64,000 bases of DNA from Lignipirellula cremea (GCF_007751035.1 NZ_CP036433.1:8723001-8787000); one strand, 5' to 3'. Shown: positions 17,788-27,824, counted from the stretch's first letter. The notes: generated by a model not told the origin, from the sequence alone. A program made the numbers and translations.

Positions 17788-18819
17788 TTACGCCTGGCTG
17801 ATGATCAGCTGTTGCGGCGTGGGGGGAGCCTGGTGCAGCTCGCTCTGCGTCAGGCCGGCCTCGCTCCACATCGCCTCGTATTCGGCGAACGTATACGCGT
17901 CGCCCGCAGGCGTGGAAGCCAGCATGGTCATCGCAAAGGCGGCCGAAGCCGGCGGCGATACGCGGTCTTCGTTCGGCACAAATTCCAGCGTGACGACATA
18001 GCCCCCGGCATTCAAACAGCCGGCCATCTTCCGCATGAGTGACACACACGTGTCACGATCAAAGTGATGGAAAAAGTTCGTCGCCAGCACCAGGTCAAAA
18101 CCGACGCCGTAGTCAATCGACAAGGCGTCCCCCGGCAACAAGGCGTAACGGTCCGAGACGCCCGCCCGGGCGGCGTTCTGTTCCGCCACCGCCAGCACCT
18201 TGCCCCAGTCCAGCGCCGTGACCGACGCCTGCGGGTTCTGCCGGGCGACTTCGACGCCGAAGAGCCCATGCCCGGCGGCGATATCCAGCACGCGGATCGG
18301 GCCCGGGCTGCGCTGGGCCGCCAGGGCGCCGATCAACTGGGCGGCCGGCGTCATCATGGGAGCCATGCTGCGGGCGAACTCCACCCAGCCTTCAAATTCG
18401 GTTTCCACCGTGCCGCTGCCCGCCAGCAGCGTACGTCCGCGGCGGACCAGTTCGGCCACATCGCGGAAAGAGTCCAGCAGCTCTTTCGAATTGATGAACT
18501 TCGCCATCGAACCCATATACCGCGGAGACTGCTCATCGAGAAAGGCTGCCGACTCCGGCGTCAACGCGTATTGGTCCCCGTCCTTGGCCAGGAACCCGTG
18601 AATGACCAGGTAGTCGCACACAATGCGTGTCGCCCGTGGATCGCCGCCGCATGCATGGGCCAGATCGGCCGCCGTCGTATGGCCTTGGGCGATCTGCGTA
18701 AAGAATCCCAGCTCGATCGCACCCCGCAAGGCGGCGCTCTGCTGATGGGCGTTAAGCGTATCAAAAATGCGGGACGGGTTCGGCTGCTCTGCAGCCGGCT
18801 CAGTGACAGAATCTGACAT
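17788..18819 (-). CDS. Class I SAM-dependent O-methyltransferase
   Basis: The 343-residue product has an N-terminal winged-helix dimerisation domain (about 15-95, the plant O-methyltransferase/hydroxyneurosporene type) and a C-terminal Rossmann methyltransferase domain with SAM motif VLDIAAGHGLFG (about 177-188), an acidic strand end ALDW, and LVLATNFFHHF. It transfers methyl from S-adenosylmethionine, probably to a hydroxyl of a small molecule; the substrate is unknown. The start at 18819 is chosen for GGAGG just upstream and because earlier residues lack protein character. It is divergent from the sulfatase gene. Confidence 0.85.
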   Translation of the reverse strand: MSDSVTEPAAEQPNPSRIFDTLNAHQQSAALRGAIELGFFTQIAQGHTTAADLAHACGGDPRATRIVCDYLVIHGFLAKDGDQYALTPESAAFLDEQSPRYMGSMAKFINSKELLDSFRDVAELVRRGRTLLAGSGTVETEFEGWVEFARSMAPMMTPAAQLIGALAAQRSPGPIRVLDIAAGHGLFGVEVARQNPQASVTALDWGKVLAVAEQNAARAGVSDRYALLPGDALSIDYGVGFDLVLATNFFHHFDRDTCVSLMRKMAGCLNAGGYVVTLEFVPNEDRVSPPASAAFAMTMLASTPAGDAYTFAEYEAMWSEAGLTQSELHQAPPTPQQLIISQA

Positions 18820-19187
18820 CGTTCCTCCGGAAAAAGAAGCGAGGCCGTGGATCGCCTTTCGCTCCGTGAACACAGCGTGCCGTAGCGACAGAAAACGTGC
18901 TTCCCTGAAGCCGGAAACTCCGCTCCTGCAAGACGTCCCTGTCGCCGCCCAATCATTCAAATTAGCCGGGCCTTACGCGACTGAACAGTCCGCCTCCCTG
19001 CCCGCGGGGTCTGCCAGGAAAAGGCGCGAAACCGTCGCGGAGATCGCAATCCCACCGCCACAGTCTCCTTTCCTTCGCGTTCCTCGATTCCAACAAGTAT
19101 GATGGCGGTTCGGCGAAGTCGTCCTGTTGACTTCCATCCTGGCGAAAGTCGAACCGGCCTGTGGCTGTTCTGGGAGAATCAAACCTC
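18820..19187. other. Divergent intergenic region, no gene seen
   Basis: It separates the methyltransferase and sulfatase genes and should contain both promoters. No clear elements were found. Confidence 0.4.
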
Positions 19188-20606
19188 ATGTTAAAGACCT
19201 TTCAATTCCGATGTATCCTGGCGGCGCTGCTGGCGGCGACCTTGCTGTCCTCGACGGCCCAGGCGGCGGACCGGCTTAACTTTCTATTCATTACGCTTGA
19301 CGACATGAACCGCGATTCGGTCGGCGCGTATGGGGCGAAGGTCCCGGAAACGACGCCCTCGATCGACCGCCTGGCGGCTGAGGGCCTGCGGTTTGAACAG
19401 GGCCACGTCACCATCGCCATCTGTCAGCCCACCCGGGCCGTCTGGATGACGGGCCGCTATCCGCACAACAACGGGGCCCTCGGTTTCAACCCGATCAAAC
19501 GCGGCATTCCCACCCTGCCGGAAACCCTCAAAGAGAACGGCTATCTAACCGGCATCCTGGGCAAGACCGAGCATGTGGTCCCTTCGCGCAAGCAGGCGTT
19601 TGATTACCATCGCGACCGCGGCGAAATGAATAACGGCCGCAGCGCCGATCTGTACGCGCAGTTTACCGAAGAGTTTCTCCAGCAGGCGAAGGACGCCCAG
19701 AAGCCGTTCTTCCTGATGGTCAACACGCATGACCCGCACCGGCCGTTTGACAACCGCCGGCCGGCCGACAAACGGGGCGGCGGCTATCCGGCGCCTTCGC
19801 GCATCTATCAGCCGGAAGAGATCCTTGTGCCTGGCTTCCTGCCCGACCTGCCGGAGATTCGCGAAGAGATCGCCCAGTACTACAGCTCCGTCCGCCGGGC
19901 CGACGATGTGGTCGGTCGCGTGCTGGCCGAACTCGACAAAGCCGGCTATCGCGAGCACACCCTGGTGATGCTCAAATCGGATCACGGCATCCCCGTGCCG
20001 TTCGCCAAAACCAACGTCTGGCGGCACTCCACCATTACCCCCTGGATCGTCCGCTGGCCGGGCGTGATCGAGCCGGGCTCACGCGATACGGAGCATCTGA
20101 TCGCCGGGGTCGACCTGGCGCCGACGGTGCTGGACGCACTGGGAATCGAGCCGATGGAAGGCGTCGACGGCCGCTCATTCCTGCCGGTGCTGCAGGGAAA
20201 AAAGCAGGCTGACCGCGACGTGGTCTTCACGCACATCAATACGATCGCTTCCGGAAAATCGTATCCCATGCGGTCGATCCAGGGCCCGCGTTACGGCTTC
20301 ATCTGGAACGGCTGGTCCGACGGCAAAACGACCTTTCGCAACGAATCCATGAGCGGCCTGACCTGGAAGACGATGGTCAAAGCGAGCGCGACCGACCCGG
20401 CCCTGGCCGAGCGAGTCCGGCATTACAGCTTCCGCGAGCCGTTTGAATTTTACGACTACCAGCAAGATCCCGACGCCCTGCACAACCTGATCGACGACCC
20501 GGCCCAGCAAGCCATGATCGACCAATATCGCCAGGAAATGGTCCGGCAAATGACCGAAACCAACGACCCCCAGCTGCCCAATCTGCAGGCCGCCATGGGC
20601 AAGTAA
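19188..20606 (+). CDS. Secreted sulfatase, heparan N-sulfatase-like
   Basis: The 472-residue product has a signal peptide (cleavage after AQAA) and a type I sulfatase domain. The formylglycine signature CQPTR starts at Cys79, the residue that must be oxidised to formylglycine; metal ligands are seen in LDDMNRD (Asp38-Asp39) and in SDHG. The overall pattern (LNFLFITLDDMNRDSVGAYG, HDPHRPF) resembles N-sulfoglucosamine sulfohydrolases. It would remove sulfate groups from sulfated polysaccharides outside the cytoplasm, a hallmark activity of marine planctomycetes. No maturase lies nearby. The true substrate is unknown. Confidence 0.9.
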   Translation: MLKTFQFRCILAALLAATLLSSTAQAADRLNFLFITLDDMNRDSVGAYGAKVPETTPSIDRLAAEGLRFEQGHVTIAICQPTRAVWMTGRYPHNNGALGFNPIKRGIPTLPETLKENGYLTGILGKTEHVVPSRKQAFDYHRDRGEMNNGRSADLYAQFTEEFLQQAKDAQKPFFLMVNTHDPHRPFDNRRPADKRGGGYPAPSRIYQPEEILVPGFLPDLPEIREEIAQYYSSVRRADDVVGRVLAELDKAGYREHTLVMLKSDHGIPVPFAKTNVWRHSTITPWIVRWPGVIEPGSRDTEHLIAGVDLAPTVLDALGIEPMEGVDGRSFLPVLQGKKQADRDVVFTHINTIASGKSYPMRSIQGPRYGFIWNGWSDGKTTFRNESMSGLTWKTMVKASATDPALAERVRHYSFREPFEFYDYQQDPDALHNLIDDPAQQAMIDQYRQEMVRQMTETNDPQLPNLQAAMGK

Positions 20607-20747
20607 GGTCCGGCATTAACCCTGCAGAATGGCCGCACCCGGCCGTTGGCGTTCGACGCCGTCCCGGCGGGACGACCGGGAATCATCGACGGGCAGGAGT
20701 GACGCAGCCTGCAGGCGAATAGCTAACAGCTGCATGCCGTTATGCCG

Positions 20748-22610
20748 TTACGCCGCGCGGTTCTGTTTGGCGGGCGGGTGATACTGCACCACGATTTGCT
20801 GCAGCTCGCGCAGGATCGGTTCCGGGCCGCTTTCGCTCACGTCGGCCAGGCGGCGGATGGCGGCTCGGGTGGCGGACAGACTGGCCGGTTCGCCGGCCGC
20901 GACCATGATCTTGGCGTGCGGCGTCGGCAGGTGTTTTTCGTCGTCGATGTACAACTCTTCGTACATCTTTTCGCCCGGTCGCAAGCCCGTGAATTCGATC
21001 TCGATGTCTTCGCCCGCCTCCAGGCCGGAGAGGCGAATCATGTCGCGGGCCAGGTCTACGATCCGCACCGGCTCGCCCATGTCGAGGACGAAAATCTCGC
21101 CGCCGTTCCCCATGGCGCCGGCCTGCAGCACCAGCTGCGAAGCTTCCGGGATCGTCATGAAGAACCGCGTCATGTTTTCATGCGTCACCGTCAGCGGGCC
21201 GCCGGCCGCGATCTGCTCGCGGAAAATCGGCACGACGCTGCCGTTGGAGCCCAGCACGTTGCCGAACCGCACGGTGACAAACTTGCAGCTGGAGGTCTGG
21301 TTGAGCGACTGCACGTACAGTTCGGCCACCCGCTTGCAGGTGCCCATGGTGCTGGTCGGATTGACGGCCTTGTCGGTCGAGATCATCACAAAAGAGCCGA
21401 CCTGGTTCTGGTTGGCAAGGTCAGCCAGCAGCTGCGTGGTCAGGCAGATGTTCTTGACGGCCTCGCCCGGGTTGGCTTCCATCAGCGGGACATGCTTGTA
21501 GGCGGCGGCGTGAATCACGATCGCCGGTTGATGTTCGCGGAACAGGCTGGCCATCCGCAGTCCATCGGCGACGTCGGCCATGCAGACTTCCAGCTCGGCC
21601 GTCGGTTTCAAGGAGCGCAGCTCCCGTTCCAGGAAGAACTGGCCGTTCTCCCAGCGATCGACGAGCAGGATTTTTCGCGGCTCAAACTGCAGCAGCTGGC
21701 GACAAATTTCGGAGCCGATGCTGCCGGCGCTGCCGGTCACCATCACCACGCCGTCATCGATCCAGCGGCGCAGTTTCGTCATGTCCAGGTCGACCGGATC
21801 CCGCCGCAGCAGGTCCTCGATGGAAACGGTTCGCGGCTTCAGCGCCACGCGGCCGCTGAGCAGCTGGGCGTAGCTCGGCAGCACTTTCACGGTCACGCCG
21901 TGGGCCGGTCCGCGTTCGACCAGCGAGCGCACCTGCGAGCCGGGCAGTTCGTCGGCCGTGATCAACAGCTCGGTCACGCCGCTGGCCTCTGCCAGGGAAC
22001 AGGCGTCGTCGAGCAGGCCGACGACCGGCACCCCGTCGATCCGCGATCCGATGGAGCCGGGCGTGTGGGTAATGAACCCTTCGACCCGATACGACAGTTC
22101 GGGATTTCGCCGGACAGCCCGCAGTAACGCTTCGCCGGAAGCATTGGCGCCCAGGATAAAAACCCGGGTTTGATGATTCTTCGACTGGCTTTTGACGCGG
22201 CTTTCTTCGGCAAAACGGAGCAGGCTGCGGAGCCCGCCGACAAGCACAATGGTAAAACCCCAGTCGGTCAGCAGGACGGATCGCGGCGAGTTAAAGGCCG
22301 GCGCCTGGAACATCTGCATCAGCAGCAGCACGCCGGCGCTCAAAGAGGCGGCGCCGCCCAGGGCGATCAGGTCGTGGAAGTTCACCACCTGGCTCCAGCC
22401 GCGAAACAGATGAAACCGGCCAAACACCAGCAGCTTGACGGCGACGGCCCAGAGCACGGAAGTGGCGATAAAATCCCGGTCCGGCAAGCCATCAAAGCGC
22501 AACCAGTAGGCGGCCAGGTGAATAAACGCAAAGACCCCCGCCAGCACTCCCGCGCAAATCACCTGTCGGGTTGCGGGGCTTAAATGATGAAAAGATTGAA
22601 TCCGCACCAT
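20748..22610 (-). CDS. CapD/WbpM-type NDP-sugar 4,6-dehydratase, membrane-bound
   Basis: The 620-residue product has four or five N-terminal membrane helices (about 18-135), a CoA-binding-like Rossmann domain (about 147-245) and a C-terminal short-chain dehydrogenase domain with NAD motif TGSAGSIG (292-299), AAAYKHVPLME and STDKAVNP, then STMGTCK in which Met replaces the usual catalytic Tyr, as in the WbpM/FlaA1/PglF family. These enzymes convert UDP-GlcNAc (or similar) to a 4-keto-6-deoxy sugar for capsule, O-antigen or glycan synthesis. No other polysaccharide gene is in the window. It converges on the sulfatase. Confidence 0.88.
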   Translation of the reverse strand: MVRIQSFHHLSPATRQVICAGVLAGVFAFIHLAAYWLRFDGLPDRDFIATSVLWAVAVKLLVFGRFHLFRGWSQVVNFHDLIALGGAASLSAGVLLLMQMFQAPAFNSPRSVLLTDWGFTIVLVGGLRSLLRFAEESRVKSQSKNHQTRVFILGANASGEALLRAVRRNPELSYRVEGFITHTPGSIGSRIDGVPVVGLLDDACSLAEASGVTELLITADELPGSQVRSLVERGPAHGVTVKVLPSYAQLLSGRVALKPRTVSIEDLLRRDPVDLDMTKLRRWIDDGVVMVTGSAGSIGSEICRQLLQFEPRKILLVDRWENGQFFLERELRSLKPTAELEVCMADVADGLRMASLFREHQPAIVIHAAAYKHVPLMEANPGEAVKNICLTTQLLADLANQNQVGSFVMISTDKAVNPTSTMGTCKRVAELYVQSLNQTSSCKFVTVRFGNVLGSNGSVVPIFREQIAAGGPLTVTHENMTRFFMTIPEASQLVLQAGAMGNGGEIFVLDMGEPVRIVDLARDMIRLSGLEAGEDIEIEFTGLRPGEKMYEELYIDDEKHLPTPHAKIMVAAGEPASLSATRAAIRRLADVSESGPEPILRELQQIVVQYHPPAKQNRAA

Positions 22611-22797
22611 GAAAGTTCATGCCTCACCAAAAGCAGCACACCTGGGCGATGCAAAACTACCGCCGTCATCGCAGGGGCAGGTAACTACCAGGATCCGGCA
22701 AATGGTTCAATTTCAATCTTGCCGATTGCGGAAAGATTCCCTCAAAAAGAGGTAGATCCAGGCCAACGATCGCTAGCGCCGCCGGCGATGCTGGCAG

Positions 22798-25700
22798 CTA
22801 TTTTTCGGGAAAGAACGCGGCCACCGCTGGCAATTCCAGCAACGACTGCAGAGCCGGATCCTGTCGCAGACCGACCCGCACGGCCGCGTCCGACAAGGCG
22901 CCGCGGTCTTTGGCGATCGACAGCCAGTGCACCACCTGGTCGACCATCGCCTGATGCTGTTTCGCACCAGCCTCCGGGAGTTCCGCTAAAAGATGATCGC
23001 CGCGCAGCAGGGCGGCAGCGGCAGCGGAACCTTGCACGGCCTGCAGCAATAACGTGACCGGCGCCAGGGAGCCCTCCGCCGGAGGACGCTCGGCCAGTTC
23101 GCCCAATGCCTGCGCCGTGCGTGCAACTTCCATCGCATCGCCCCGGCGCAACATGGCGGCCAGACGCAGCGACAACAGGGAGCCCGCTTCCCCAGGCGAC
23201 GCCTCCGCGGCAACGGCCACATCGGCCAGCACGCGATCGGCCTCGCGGCAGAAACGGGCCATCTCGCGTTGTTCCGACAGCCACTCCTGAAAAAGCGGAT
23301 AGTCTTCGAGCTTGTTCTGGTTCTCCAGCGATTCCAGCAAGGCAACGCCGGCGGCGAAATGTTCAGCGGCGGCCTGGAACGCAAAATCACGCGACTCCAG
23401 AAAACCCAGCCGCCCGCGGGCGGCTGCCAGATCGGCCTGCGTCTGCAGGTTGGCCGGGTCCGCTGCGGCCAACTGCTGCGAGATCTGCAGAGCGGCCTGG
23501 TGCGACTGGCGGGCGGACTCCAGCTGATCCTGGTCGGCGTAGGCGTCGCCCATTTTACTATGGGCGATGGCCAGGTCGCCTTGCGCCTGGGTATCGGCCG
23601 GATCGGCGGCCGCTAACTTTTCGGCCAGGGCGAACATCTGCTGGTAATGGGCGAGAGCCGCCGCAGCGTCGCGCAGCGCCAAGTTGACATCGCCCAGTTT
23701 CTCATGGGCCACAGCAAGGTCGCGCTGCGCCACCGTGTTGGCCGGGTCTGCTTCGGCAGTCGCCTGGTTCCGCTGCTGGCACTTTTCAAAATGGGATTTG
23801 GCCAGTTCCAGTTCCCCCTGCTGCATGAGCGCGTTTCCCATCCGCTGGTGAGAAACGGAAAGCATGCGGCGGGCCTCGGTGTTGTCGGGATCAGCCGCGA
23901 TCAGCGATTCACAAATCGCCAGGCTTTCACGGAAAGACTCCAGCGCCTGTTCGCCACGATCCAGCTGCAGGTTGACGTCGCCCACGTGATGATGGGCCAC
24001 CGCCAGATCGATCCGCACTTTGATATTGTCGGGTTCGCCCAGGGCCCGCTGGCGATTGATCTCCAGCGACTGCAGGTACGCATCGCGGGCGGCCGGCAAG
24101 GACCCCAGTTCTACATTGACCGCGCCCAGGCGGTCGTACGAAACCGACAGGTTGCGACGCGCCTCGGGGTTGCCTGGTTCTGCCTGGGCCAGCTGGCGGG
24201 CAATCTCCAGGCTCACGGCGTACTCGGCCCGGGCGGCCGACACGTCGCCCAGTCGTAGTTTGACATCGCCCAGGTTATTGTGCGAAACGGCCAGATCCTG
24301 GGCGGCCGCGACATCGCCGGGACTGGCCGCTTTCCGTTGCTGGTTAATCACCAGGCCGCGACGGTAGAAGGTCTCGGCGGCGCCCGCATCGCCCAGCGCC
24401 AGGCGAACGTCGCCCAGCTTATCCAGCGACAAAGCCAGATCGTGGAGCGTTTGCGGGTCCTGGCGCTGTTCGGCAAGCTGTGCGGCAATGGCGTTGCCGC
24501 GCTCGTACAGTTCGAGCGCCTGGCGGGTCCAGTCCCCTTCGTCGACAGAGCCCGCTTTGAGGAAAATGTCGCCCAGATCCAGATGGGCCCAGACCAGGCT
24601 GTGGTTGGCTTCGGCGTCGGTTTCCAGGTTGCCAGCGACCTGGCGAAGGCGGTCGATCGCCGTATGCAGCAGATCCCGGCGGACCCGATGGGCCGCAGGG
24701 ACGTCTTTGAGTTTGATCTGCAGATCAAAGACCATCGTCTTCAAAGCGCTCAGCGCGAGCGCGCTTTGCCGGTCGGCGCGACGGGCTTCGGCCTCAGCCA
24801 GTTCCTGCGCCACGCGAGCTTCGGCCGCGTTACGATCGGCCATCTGCCGGGCGGCGACTGCCGTTTGGCGTTGTCCTTCGGTGCGCAGCTGTTCCTGCTT
24901 CACCACCACCAGGCCAATCCCTAGCGCCGCGGTAGCGGTGACCAGCAGCGCAGCGGCTGTCGCCGCCAGGGTGCGATGCCGGCGTCCCCAGCGCAAGGCC
25001 GATTGCCAGATCGGCTCGCGGAACGCGGCGACCGGCTCGTCGGCCAGCCAGTGTTCGATATCGCTGGCCAGGCTCGCCGGCGTTGCATAACGGTCGTCTG
25101 GATTCAGCGACATCGCCTTGAGGCAGATCGCCTCCAGCGAGCGGGGCGTTTCCGGCTGCACTTCCCGCGGTCGACGGAACTTTCCCTGGCGGGCCTTTTC
25201 CAGCACTTCGCCCCAGGTGCGATCAGTCAACGGAGCAGAACCGGTCAGCAGGTAATAGAGCGTGGCGCCCAGACAGTAGATATCGCTGGCGATCGTCAGC
25301 GAGTCCCGTTCCATGTCGGCCTGTTCGGGACTCATATAAGCCGGCGTGCCGACGGGCCGGGTGGAAGTGCGGATCGGCGCGGTGGGACCAATCCGGGCCG
25401 CCAGCCCCCAGTCGACGACCAGCGTTTCACCGTATTTCCCCAGCATGATGTTGTCGGGCTTGAGATCCCGATGCAGCACGTTCCGGCTAAAGGCGTACTC
25501 AATCACATTGCAAACATCGATAAAGTGGTTGAGCAGCTTCCGCAATTCCACACGTCGTTCGCCTGGCCGTGCGGACCAGCCTTCGGCCGAATGAAAGCGG
25601 TCCGCCGCGCTGCGCAAACTTTCCCCCTGAATAAAACGCATCGCGTAATAAGGGCGACCGTTGGGGTAGCGACCAAGCCCATACACGGGCACCACGCCCG

Positions 25701-26316
25701 GGTGTTCGAGCGAACCGGTGATCTCCGCTTCCAGCAGGAACTGCTGGCGGCTGCCTTCATCGTCGGCGAATTTGTCCTGGATCTCTTTCAGGGCGACCTC
25801 GCGAGCCAGTTCCCGATCGCGTGCGATGAGCACCTGGCCGAGCCCGCCTTTGGCGTGCGGCCGCAGCACCAGGAACCGTTCGCCTGTCGAGGTCGATACG
25901 CCGACCTGCAGCGCATCGGGCGGCAGGTCCTGTTCGCTAAGCGTATGTTGTTCCGCCAGGGGGCTGGAACTCTCCAGAACGGCCATCGCCTGGGCGCAGG
26001 AGCGCAGTTCGTCGTCGTCGATGGCGAGCAGTTCCTGCGACAGGCCAGCAACCTCTCCTGAGGAATCCTGCAGGGCCGCCAGGCTGTCCTCAGTGCGGCC
26101 GCCATGGCGCCTCAGATGGGCATCGATCAGCGTCTCCAGCGCCCGGCAGTCCTCCGGATGAAGCTGCCCCTTCTCCACCAGCAGATCGCCCAGGGACCGG
26201 GACTTGTCCAGCACCCAGGCGTTCATGCCGTGCACGAGCTGGTCGCGATCGATAAAATCCAGCTGCAGGGCGAACACGCCAAACAACAGGTTTCGGTCTG
26301 CGCTAACGATCGGCAT
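22798..26316 (-). CDS. Membrane Ser/Thr protein kinase with TPR sensor region
   Basis: The 1,172-residue product has an N-terminal helical region (1-145), a Hanks-type kinase domain (about 150-430; Gly-rich loop KGGLGQV, Lys177 in VALKEI, HRDLKPDN at 282-289, DWG at 302-304 in place of DFG, APE-like MSPEQ), one membrane helix (449-472), a coiled coil and about ten TPR-like repeats of 34-48 residues, each with AVAHxxLGDV or similar. It should phosphorylate proteins in the cytoplasm in response to signals bound by the outer TPR region. This is a common planctomycete layout. All catalytic residues are present apart from the Phe-to-Trp change, which is frequent in this group. Confidence 0.9.
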   Translation of the reverse strand: MPIVSADRNLLFGVFALQLDFIDRDQLVHGMNAWVLDKSRSLGDLLVEKGQLHPEDCRALETLIDAHLRRHGGRTEDSLAALQDSSGEVAGLSQELLAIDDDELRSCAQAMAVLESSSPLAEQHTLSEQDLPPDALQVGVSTSTGERFLVLRPHAKGGLGQVLIARDRELAREVALKEIQDKFADDEGSRQQFLLEAEITGSLEHPGVVPVYGLGRYPNGRPYYAMRFIQGESLRSAADRFHSAEGWSARPGERRVELRKLLNHFIDVCNVIEYAFSRNVLHRDLKPDNIMLGKYGETLVVDWGLAARIGPTAPIRTSTRPVGTPAYMSPEQADMERDSLTIASDIYCLGATLYYLLTGSAPLTDRTWGEVLEKARQGKFRRPREVQPETPRSLEAICLKAMSLNPDDRYATPASLASDIEHWLADEPVAAFREPIWQSALRWGRRHRTLAATAAALLVTATAALGIGLVVVKQEQLRTEGQRQTAVAARQMADRNAAEARVAQELAEAEARRADRQSALALSALKTMVFDLQIKLKDVPAAHRVRRDLLHTAIDRLRQVAGNLETDAEANHSLVWAHLDLGDIFLKAGSVDEGDWTRQALELYERGNAIAAQLAEQRQDPQTLHDLALSLDKLGDVRLALGDAGAAETFYRRGLVINQQRKAASPGDVAAAQDLAVSHNNLGDVKLRLGDVSAARAEYAVSLEIARQLAQAEPGNPEARRNLSVSYDRLGAVNVELGSLPAARDAYLQSLEINRQRALGEPDNIKVRIDLAVAHHHVGDVNLQLDRGEQALESFRESLAICESLIAADPDNTEARRMLSVSHQRMGNALMQQGELELAKSHFEKCQQRNQATAEADPANTVAQRDLAVAHEKLGDVNLALRDAAAALAHYQQMFALAEKLAAADPADTQAQGDLAIAHSKMGDAYADQDQLESARQSHQAALQISQQLAAADPANLQTQADLAAARGRLGFLESRDFAFQAAAEHFAAGVALLESLENQNKLEDYPLFQEWLSEQREMARFCREADRVLADVAVAAEASPGEAGSLLSLRLAAMLRRGDAMEVARTAQALGELAERPPAEGSLAPVTLLLQAVQGSAAAAALLRGDHLLAELPEAGAKQHQAMVDQVVHWLSIAKDRGALSDAAVRVGLRQDPALQSLLELPAVAAFFPEK

Positions 26317-26500
26317 GGATCACAGGAACGACAAGGCAGTCCAGCCTTCGCAAGGCGACCGCACACCGGTGCGGCGAGGACGGGGAGTCCAGCGATATGG
26401 CCAGGACAAGCAGGCGGGAACGGGTCAAGGTCAAGCAGGAAGGTTAACGACTACCTCTATCGGCAATCGTACCATACGGCTCCCACGCTCCCGGATAGCG

Positions 26501-26530
26501 AAAAGGCGGATTTCCCAGAGAAACCCGCCT
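26501..26530 (-). terminator. Intrinsic terminator after the Cys-rich membrane peptide gene
   Basis: AGGCGG (26504-26509) pairs with CCGCCT (26525-26530), extended by an ATTT/AAAC stretch with one mismatch, closing a 7-base loop. On the minus strand the stem is followed by TTTTCG. It lies 40 bases past the stop codon at 26570. Confidence 0.65.
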
Positions 26531-26569
26531 CCTCCGACCTGGAGAGTTTGCGCGGAAGCAATCGGCCGG

Positions 26570-26785
26570 TTACGACGATTGATCGCCCGCCCGAACCGTC
26601 GGCTTGAGACTATCAAGAGAGACGAAGCCCTCGTTCGTGGGCTTCGATGCCGGACAGGACGAACAGCCGCCGCCGCAACCGGACTGCTTGCGCGCAAAAA
26701 TTGTCAGAAAGGAACGCCAGCCGACATACGCCCCCGCCGCCAGGACCAGCAGCAGTACTACACAATTTTGCCAATCAAAAACCAC
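26570..26785 (-). CDS. FeoB-associated Cys-rich membrane protein-like peptide
   Basis: The 71-residue product has one N-terminal membrane helix (about 8-28) followed by a basic patch and a Gly/Cys cluster CGGGCSSCP (Cys37, Cys41, Cys44), then a polar tail. This layout matches the small FeoB-associated Cys-rich membrane protein family often found with ferrous-iron transporter FeoB. No feoB or feoA is in the window, so a role in iron handling is inferred from family only. It has its own terminator and faces the divergent HTH-EIIA gene. Confidence 0.7.
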   Translation of the reverse strand: MVFDWQNCVVLLLVLAAGAYVGWRSFLTIFARKQSGCGGGCSSCPASKPTNEGFVSLDSLKPTVRAGDQSS

Positions 26786-27075
26786 GATGCGTCATCTCCA
26801 AAAAAATCCGTCTCCGGTTTGGTCTCCCCGCACCAGCCCCCCGCCCGCAACGCGGGAGGTTTTCGGCAGGCGTTTCTTTCCATCCCTGCGGACCAGACAG
26901 AGTGCGACAAACGCCGCCGCGGATTGTCTTTCCTGTCGAGTGCGCCACAGCGTCCCGCTGGCGGCTGTCAGCGCTCTTTCCTATTATGACGCTAGACGCC
27001 TGCTCCTGGCAAATGGCTGCTTTCCTTTCCGGGAACCCTGGCCGCGGGCAGCTCGTTCTGAGAGAATCAAACAGT

Positions 27076-27777
27076 ATGAGCGAAAAAGAAGATTTTGACA
27101 TCGACAGTCTGGCAGCTTATCTCCACCTGAGCCCCCAGCAGGTCATGCGGATGGCGGACCGCGCCAAGCTGCCCGGCCGCAAGGTGGGCGGGCAATGGCG
27201 TTTCGCCCAGGCCGAGATCCACCACTGGCTAGAGGAGCGGATTGGCGCCTCTGATGAAGAAGAGCTGGTCGAAGTGGAGGACGTTCTGCAGCGCGATAAC
27301 CCCGGCATGGAAACGTCGGCGATGATTGAGCTGCTGCCCCCCGAGGCGATCGAGATACCGCTGATCGCGCGGACGCATCGTTCGGTGATCTCCGGCATGG
27401 CCGAGGTGGCGGCGCGAACGGGCCTGCTGTGGGACCCGGAGAAGATGGCGGAAGCCGTTCGCATGCGTGAATCGTTGCACCCGACGGCGCTGGATTCGGG
27501 CGTGGCGCTCTTGCACCCGCGACGTCCGCTGCCGAACATCCTGGCGCAAACGTTCGTCGCGCTGGGCCGCACGCACCAGGGGATTCCGTTCGGCGGCGGC
27601 GCCTTGACCGACATCTTTTTTCTGATCTGCTCCACCAGCGATGTGGAGCATCTGCGGATTCTGGCTCGGCTCAGTCGGCTGGTCGCCGCGCCGGGTTTTG
27701 TCGAAGGACTGCGGAACGCCGATGACGCCGCGGCCGCCGCGGCGTGGCTGACCGAGTTTGAATCGACGCTGCAGTAG
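27076..27777 (+). CDS. Helix-turn-helix/EIIA fusion (PtsN-like regulator)
   Basis: The 233-residue product has an N-terminal excisionase/MerR-like helix-turn-helix (about 8-55, with DSLAAYLHLSPQQVMRMA and GRKVGGQWRF) joined to a PTS EIIA type-2 (nitrogen PTS, PtsN-like) domain (about 85-230). The likely phospho-acceptor His147 lies in GVALLHPRRPLP, the position of the active-site His in EIIA-Ntr. Such a fusion would let the phosphate state of a PTS relay control DNA binding. No EI or HPr gene is nearby. The start at 27076 gives the natural domain boundary; sequence upstream in frame is non-coding in character. Confidence 0.85.
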   Translation: MSEKEDFDIDSLAAYLHLSPQQVMRMADRAKLPGRKVGGQWRFAQAEIHHWLEERIGASDEEELVEVEDVLQRDNPGMETSAMIELLPPEAIEIPLIARTHRSVISGMAEVAARTGLLWDPEKMAEAVRMRESLHPTALDSGVALLHPRRPLPNILAQTFVALGRTHQGIPFGGGALTDIFFLICSTSDVEHLRILARLSRLVAAPGFVEGLRNADDAAAAAAWLTEFESTLQ

Positions 27778-27824
27778 ACGGTCCCTGCTGCAGGAAACAG
27801 GAGGAGCGATGCGCTCCCTGTCTG

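Noticed and set aside
20620-20700. Series of short GC hairpins between sulfatase and CapD-type genes as a terminator
   Set aside because: GGCCG/CGGCC, GGCGT/ACGCC and similar stems are present, but none is followed by a T run, and such short stems are common in DNA this GC-rich.
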